This document shows, in pieces, positions 59,762 to 64,000 of a stretch of DNA of 64,000 nt. Source of the DNA: Saprospira grandis DSM 2844 (GTDB lineage Bacteria; Bacteroidota; Bacteroidia; Chitinophagales; Saprospiraceae). Location: the NCBI RefSeq assembly GCF_000275825.1, contig NZ_JH719942.1, positions 926,035-990,034 of the forward strand, read 5' to 3'. The translations under genes were made by a program, and so were the position numbers. The number at the start of each line of letters is the position of its first letter. The first letter of the stretch is position 1. The notes under the pieces are model-generated. The model saw nothing but the letters and a program-made list of their open reading frames with translations, had not been told where the DNA came from and made no database searches.

Positions 59762-60805
59762 TTATACTAGGGCTAATTTTTCGGGGCCGCAGCCCAATTC
59801 ATCGGCGAGAAAGCCTCTATTTTCGCAGAGAGGCAACAGCTCCTCTTGAAGAAAAGGCTGCACCTCTTTGATAATAGATTTGGGATAAAGCAGATGAATA
59901 TTTGGGCCTGCATCCAGGGTAAAATAGAGCGGTAAATTCGTTTGTTGGCGCCAGTCGCGGACCTTCTCGATCAGGGCCAAACTATTGGGCTGCATCAGCA
60001 CATAAGAAGGGCGAGAAGTCATCATGAGGGCGTGTAGCATCAGGGCCTCTTCCTCGGCAATTTGGCCAAAGGTTGCCCAATCGCCAGCTTGGAGAGCGGC
60101 TAAAAGTTTGTCCAAATTCTCCTCGGCTAATTGGTAGCGAAGCGGGGCAAAGGGGTTGTTCTCCATCAGTTTGTGGCCAGCGGTGCTAGATACCGATTTT
60201 TCGGCCCGGCTCACCAGCAAAATAGTATCTTGGACCGCCTTAAAATCATCATGCAGCAGCTCGCCGCAGGGGCTAGCCCAAAGATTAGAGCTATCCTTTA
60301 GCTGCTTAGACTCGCCCCAGGAGGCGGCCATAGGGTAAAGCGAGCGGCAGGCAGAGCCAGAGCCCAGGCGGGCAAAATAGCTCGCTTTTTGCCAAAATTC
60401 GGCCTGATCGGAAGCTGGGCCAAGGCCTAATTTGGCCGCCATATCGCAAAGGCAAAGCGCCAGCGCACTCATACTAGAAGCAGAAGAAGCAATACCCGCA
60501 GAATGAGGGAAAGAATTTTTGGACTTAAGCGTCAGCGCATATTCATCTAGAAAAGGTAATTCAGGCAAAATACTTTCTAAAAACCCCTGAATACGCTGAG
60601 CAAAAGCGGGTTTCTCTTGATCCTCGAATAAAAAGCGGAGTTGAATCCCCCCTTTTTCTTTAGGACAAAAATCTAAGCTTGTTTGGCTATAGGCAGCCGA
60701 AAGCGTAAAGCTCAAAGAGGCATTTTTGGGAAGTTGGCGGCCATATTTACCCCAATACTTAATAATGGCAATGTTGGAGGGGCTCTTCCAGCAGATCTGA
60801 TTCAT
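59762..60805 (-). CDS. mvaD: Diphosphomevalonate decarboxylase
   Basis: MvaD converts mevalonate 5-diphosphate to isopentenyl diphosphate with ATP, the last step of the mevalonate pathway. The 347-residue GHMP-family protein has PSNIAIIKYWGK near the start, the phosphate loop PHSAGIASSASSMSALAL (about 106-123), and the catalytic aspartate region TLDAGPN near the C-terminus. I start at the ATG at 60805 (MNQICWKSPSN), since the longer frame overlaps the upstream gene. The 7-bp gap to the upstream gene means an operon. Confidence 0.92.
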   Translation of the reverse strand: MNQICWKSPSNIAIIKYWGKYGRQLPKNASLSFTLSAAYSQTSLDFCPKEKGGIQLRFLFEDQEKPAFAQRIQGFLESILPELPFLDEYALTLKSKNSFPHSAGIASSASSMSALALCLCDMAAKLGLGPASDQAEFWQKASYFARLGSGSACRSLYPMAASWGESKQLKDSSNLWASPCGELLHDDFKAVQDTILLVSRAEKSVSSTAGHKLMENNPFAPLRYQLAEENLDKLLAALQAGDWATFGQIAEEEALMLHALMMTSRPSYVLMQPNSLALIEKVRDWRQQTNLPLYFTLDAGPNIHLLYPKSIIKEVQPFLQEELLPLCENRGFLADELGCGPEKLALV

Positions 60806-60812
60806 GATATGA

Positions 60813-62315
60813 TTATTTTGATGTTGATTCGGAAGCCTCCATAAAAGTTTGGGGCTCAAGAAAACCAAATTGGTAATATCGGAAATAGAGCGATTGCAGG
60901 CCAAGAAACAGACGGCCATCCTCTAGCGGGTAGCTCAATTCTGGGCAGAGCAATTCGTCTTTAAATTCGTAAGATAATAACTGTTTCTCTTTTAGCTCGC
61001 CTTGGGTATCTATTTGGGCCAGGTAGGCGCCTGATTCGCGGCCATAGAGGCCTCGATTGAAGAGCAGATACAGCTTTCCGGCCTTTTCCCAAAGGTAAGG
61101 GCGCAAAAAAGTAGCCTTAGACTTGGGAAAAGAGTTGTGTTTGAGGATCGTCTGCTCCCAAAGTAGCTCTCCAGCTTCAGAGAAGCAGAGCAGAAAAGTA
61201 TTGTAGCTTTTAAAGTTATGAATGCCATAAGGACGCTCTTCGGCCAGTAAGATCAGGCGGCCATCGGCCAGCTGCCTAAAACTGATTGTTTTGTAGTTGC
61301 GCAGCTCTGTTTTCTCCTTAATTCGCCCTAATTTCCGATGCAGTAATTGGGCTTTTAGCGAGTCGGAAAAGGACTGCTTATACTTAGACAGCACCTGATT
61401 GCGGGCGGCATTTATCTTAATAAAAAAATAGCCGCCTTGTTTATAATATTTTTTCTGCGAGTAGAGCCCCGTCCAATAAATATTGCCCTCCTCATCAAAA
61501 AGGATATCCATTTCATTGTAGAAAAACTCGCCTAATTTGGGACTGAAATGGGTAAATTCCCCCGCATTGGGGCCTAAAAAATAGACCAGAGGATCTGCCG
61601 TTACCTTTTTGAGCTGATAAGAGCGTTTTTCTCGAAATCGATCGCAGAGAATAGCAATGATTCCTTGGTTGCTAATCTTCAGCTTTTGAATGGCGACCAC
61701 TCTTTTTCCACTTTGATGAAGAGAGAGATCTAGCTTGCGCTCCCAGAGCAGCTTAAGACTGGTATCGAGTACCCGCAGGCGGATGCTATTGGTGAGTCCT
61801 CGAATATCTTCAATATCCCCTTCTTCCTCATAATCATAAAGCAGCAATTTGCTGCCATCTGGAGAAAAGACAAAATTGCCTCGGTAGAGGCGCTCTTTCA
61901 TATCAAAAGGAGGGATCAGGGCAATGCTATCGGAAGCCAGCTGAAAACTATCGGGCAAAATTTCTTTAGCATACAGACTCACATCCTCATAGCGTTGTAG
62001 GCTCTTATTGTCTTTATAGTAGGAATAGAGCAAATAGTTTTTGTCCTGAATGTGCATGGCTCCACCATATTTTCGCTTTCGGTCGCTTGAAATATAGCGC
62101 CCCTTTAGCTTGAGCTGCCCATCGTAAATTTCGGTTTCGGCCTTGTCAAATTGCTTGTTAAAACGCAAAACCTGAAAGCGATTCTCCTCAGACTCTAAAA
62201 GCGTATAGGTTTTATAGTTGCCTAAGCGCTCTTGGCGCTCGCCCAAAAATAGCCCTTGTGCCCCCAAGAATAAAGGAGAAAAGCTGATCAATAATAGAAG
62301 TATAATTTTATGCAT
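60813..62315 (-). CDS. Hypothetical secreted protein
   Basis: The 500-residue protein has a signal peptide (LLLLISFSPLFLGAQ). The mature part is made of repeated beta blades of about 50 residues with patterns such as NFVFSPDGSKLLLYDY, DILFDEEGNIYWTGLY and FRQLADGRLILLAEE, suggesting a beta-propeller. I do not recognise a specific family. It precedes mvaD in the same transcript; a functional link is not implied by the sequence. Confidence 0.65.
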   Translation of the reverse strand: MHKIILLLLISFSPLFLGAQGLFLGERQERLGNYKTYTLLESEENRFQVLRFNKQFDKAETEIYDGQLKLKGRYISSDRKRKYGGAMHIQDKNYLLYSYYKDNKSLQRYEDVSLYAKEILPDSFQLASDSIALIPPFDMKERLYRGNFVFSPDGSKLLLYDYEEEGDIEDIRGLTNSIRLRVLDTSLKLLWERKLDLSLHQSGKRVVAIQKLKISNQGIIAILCDRFREKRSYQLKKVTADPLVYFLGPNAGEFTHFSPKLGEFFYNEMDILFDEEGNIYWTGLYSQKKYYKQGGYFFIKINAARNQVLSKYKQSFSDSLKAQLLHRKLGRIKEKTELRNYKTISFRQLADGRLILLAEERPYGIHNFKSYNTFLLCFSEAGELLWEQTILKHNSFPKSKATFLRPYLWEKAGKLYLLFNRGLYGRESGAYLAQIDTQGELKEKQLLSYEFKDELLCPELSYPLEDGRLFLGLQSLYFRYYQFGFLEPQTFMEASESTSK

Positions 62316-62490
62316 GTATAGATGATTTGATGTAAATGTACTGACTTCTTATAGAAGTCTAAACTTAGCCCTAAAGCAAATAGATGAATCTCTGGAACAA
62401 TCTGGTGGTTTAAATTAATTAAGCAAAAGAGAAACTAATTTTGACCTTTTATATTTATCAGACTTTCTATTTATCAAAACCTCTTACAGA

Positions 62491-62805
62491 ATGATTAGCC
62501 TTATTATACTTATTGGCGTAATTCGCAACTATTGGAACTTAGCAAAAGCAAGAGGCAAAAATGCTTATTTATGGGCATTTCTAGCTTTTGTTATTTATTA
62601 TGGCTTAGTTATACTCATGTCCCTCCCCCTTATGTTTTTCCTAGAAGAACAGATTACCGCAGAGCCCGGCTTTGAGCTCCTCTTCAATTTAGTTATTGGA
62701 TTTCTCTCTTTACTTTTCACTTATTTACTAGGCCCTGTCCTTATTAAAGATGATAAAGCCCTCTCTTTGGAGGAGCAAGACGACATCTTAGATGCAGGAC
62801 TTTAA
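62491..62805 (+). CDS. Small membrane protein, tail DDILDAGL
   Basis: The 104-residue protein has about three membrane segments (about 1-11, 27-52 and 62-86). Its C-terminal tail LEEQDDILDAGL closely resembles the tail of the next gene product (KSDILDADI), which suggests the two are related and may share a partner. No family is recognised. It starts a two-gene operon (26-bp gap). Confidence 0.6.
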   Translation: MISLIILIGVIRNYWNLAKARGKNAYLWAFLAFVIYYGLVILMSLPLMFFLEEQITAEPGFELLFNLVIGFLSLLFTYLLGPVLIKDDKALSLEEQDDILDAGL

Positions 62806-62831
62806 TTTATTCACCTTAGCATTTTATATCT

Positions 62832-63158
62832 ATGTTTATCATACTCACTATTATCCTTGCCGGCGCCCTAGCCATTGGCAAATGGTACTGGGATAGCGCC
62901 GCAGAACAATCCCTCCCCAAACTCAAATGGCTGCTCATTGGCATGGGCCTATTTATTGGCAGCTATATCCTCATTGGAATAGTGGTCTCCCTAGTCTTTG
63001 AGCTCGTTTTTGGCGATCTGGCCATTAGTATACATGAAATTGGCAAAATTCTTATTACTGCCTCTTTTGCTATTAGTGTCTGCAAATGGGGCAACAAACG
63101 CTGGCTAGAAAATTATAGCCCTCCCCAAAAATCAGATATTCTAGATGCAGATATTTAG
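62832..63158 (+). CDS. Small membrane protein, tail SDILDADI
   Basis: The 108-residue protein has an N-terminal membrane helix (about 1-17), a second (about 32-58) and a third (about 70-87). It ends in PPQKSDILDADI, like its upstream neighbour. No family is recognised. A truncated subtype-3 repeat begins at the stop codon. Confidence 0.6.
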   Translation: MFIILTIILAGALAIGKWYWDSAAEQSLPKLKWLLIGMGLFIGSYILIGIVVSLVFELVFGDLAISIHEIGKILITASFAISVCKWGNKRWLENYSPPQKSDILDADI

Positions 63159-63211
63159 GGGCCCGCGGCCGCCCTTTATAGCGGGGCGGCCGCCGCTAGG
63201 CTACGCCGCTT
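63158..63211 (+). repeat. Truncated GC-rich hairpin-array repeat, subtype 3 left module only
   Basis: GGGGCCCGCGG, a hairpin CGGCCGCCC/GGGGCGGCCG and CCGCTAGGCTACGCCG match the left module of the subtype-3 copies at 10121 and 21679. The CTCGGCCCT core and right module are absent. The decayed transposase begins about 50 bp further on. Confidence 0.7.
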
Positions 63212-63263
63212 TCTATTACCCACTTTTTAAAAAAGGATTAAATTTGTTCAAAAATAAGCTAAA

Positions 63264-64000
63264 ATGATGACGATCTCAGCAGCTCCCAAAAAAATGAATA
63301 AGCAAACTAAAAACAATATATTAAAGCTTTATTCTATGTTAGAAGATAATCCTTCTACGCAAATTAAGAATTTAGGAAAAACAGCTGCAGAGCATAAGAT
63401 GCTTTACCGTTTATTTAGCAATGCAACCTTTACGGAGGATTATATCCAAGAGGAATATATTAAAAGCTGTCATCAAGCATTAGCGAAAGGAGGTAAACAG
63501 CGAGTAATTGTACCACATGATACTACAGAAATAAGCTATAATAATAGGAAGAATTGGATTAAGAACCAAGAAGGTTTAGGTCCCGGAGGACGAGAATCCA
63601 ATTTATCTGTTTTTGGTCATGTAAGCATAGTGATCGATCGAGATACATCTAGTTTTCAATGCATTGGAAGTGCAGATTTATATTCTAGAGATAAAGATAG
63701 AGTTACTTGTAAAGAAAAAAAAGAATAGAAATTCAGGGCCCTTTGCAGGGGAAAAGACACGTTGGTTGATATCTATGCTAGACTCCGATAAAGAGTTAAA
63801 AAAGTGAATCCAGAATTAGATATTTTACATGTTTGTGATCGAGAAGCAGATATATATCCTATGATGGAATGTCTTAATCGGCATAATATAAAATACCTGA
63901 TTCGTTCTAAGGAACATAGGAGAACAGCTATTTTAGAGGACAAAAAGAACGTCCCCTTATCAATCTATTCGATTACCAAGTAGCCCGTCTAAGTACAAAC
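63264..64000 (+). pseudogene. IS4/Tn5-family transposase, decayed and incomplete
   Basis: The frame encodes a Tn5-like transposase: an N-terminal DNA-binding region (KTAAEHKMLYRLFSNATF, about 32-52) and the first catalytic aspartate in VPHDTTEI (about 90-97). The second aspartate lies in LDILHVCDREADIY, from about 63813. Two in-frame stops, TAG at 63726 and TAA at 63789, interrupt it; the frame is open again to the window end. The third acidic residue and the 3' end lie outside. It is AT-rich against the surrounding genes. No terminal inverted repeat is clear at the left. Confidence 0.85.

Noticed and set aside
60806..60919. Longer frame for mvaD
   Set aside because: It would overlap the upstream gene by about 100 bp; the family start MNQICWKSPSN begins at 60805.

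Overview
The window looks like chromosomal DNA of a Bacteroidota bacterium, most likely Saprospiraceae and close to Saprospira. The signs are Bacteroidota-type -7 promoter boxes (TAnnTTTG), weak Shine-Dalgarno sites, many lipoproteins and beta-barrel proteins, bshA (bacillithiol), mvaD (mevalonate route), an extended GAPDH, and a Wzi/RemB-like barrel. The genus is an inference from content, not from a marker gene.

Layout. 1-13.3 kb: metabolic and envelope genes (peptidyl-prolyl isomerase, bshA, GAPDH, flavin monooxygenase, metK) and a Fic protein. 13.7-21.6 kb: msrB, a phosphodiesterase-like protein lacking its second histidine, a GlmU-like protein, an OmpA-family protein, two unknown genes and a three-gene two-component locus. 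22.2-40.2 kb: bioF, the bifunctional (p)ppGpp enzyme, a 41-bp stem-loop array, sppA, a crotonase, a YfhO-type protein, an ExbB/ExbD operon, tRNA-Ser, hpd and two outer-membrane barrels. 40.2-48.4 kb: a defence island. 48.4-63.2 kb: dnaJ-grpE, tRNA-Phe, dnaK, a glucosaminidase, two amidohydrolases, mvaD and unknown membrane or secreted genes. The right end holds a decayed IS4/Tn5-like transposase.

The defence island has two parts. A DUF262 gene overlaps a HEPN RNase-like gene, and this pair sits between 21-bp direct repeats. Next to it, a 5.56-kb segment lies between two perfect 61-bp direct repeats, one of which contains the 3' end and terminator of tRNA-Pro(GGG). It carries a PstI/BsuBI-like restriction-modification pair, the 3' remnant of a type I hsdR gene, and a Septu-like ATPase plus HNH nuclease operon. 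No integrase is visible.

The other striking feature is a family of GC-rich intergenic repeats: 17 full copies and one truncated copy. Each has conserved linkers separated by short hairpins whose stem sequences differ from copy to copy while both arms stay complementary. Left and right end modules are always matched, giving three subtypes. A second, smaller repeat family (3 copies), a 160-nt imperfect hairpin and the 41-bp stem-loop array add to an unusually structured intergenic DNA landscape.
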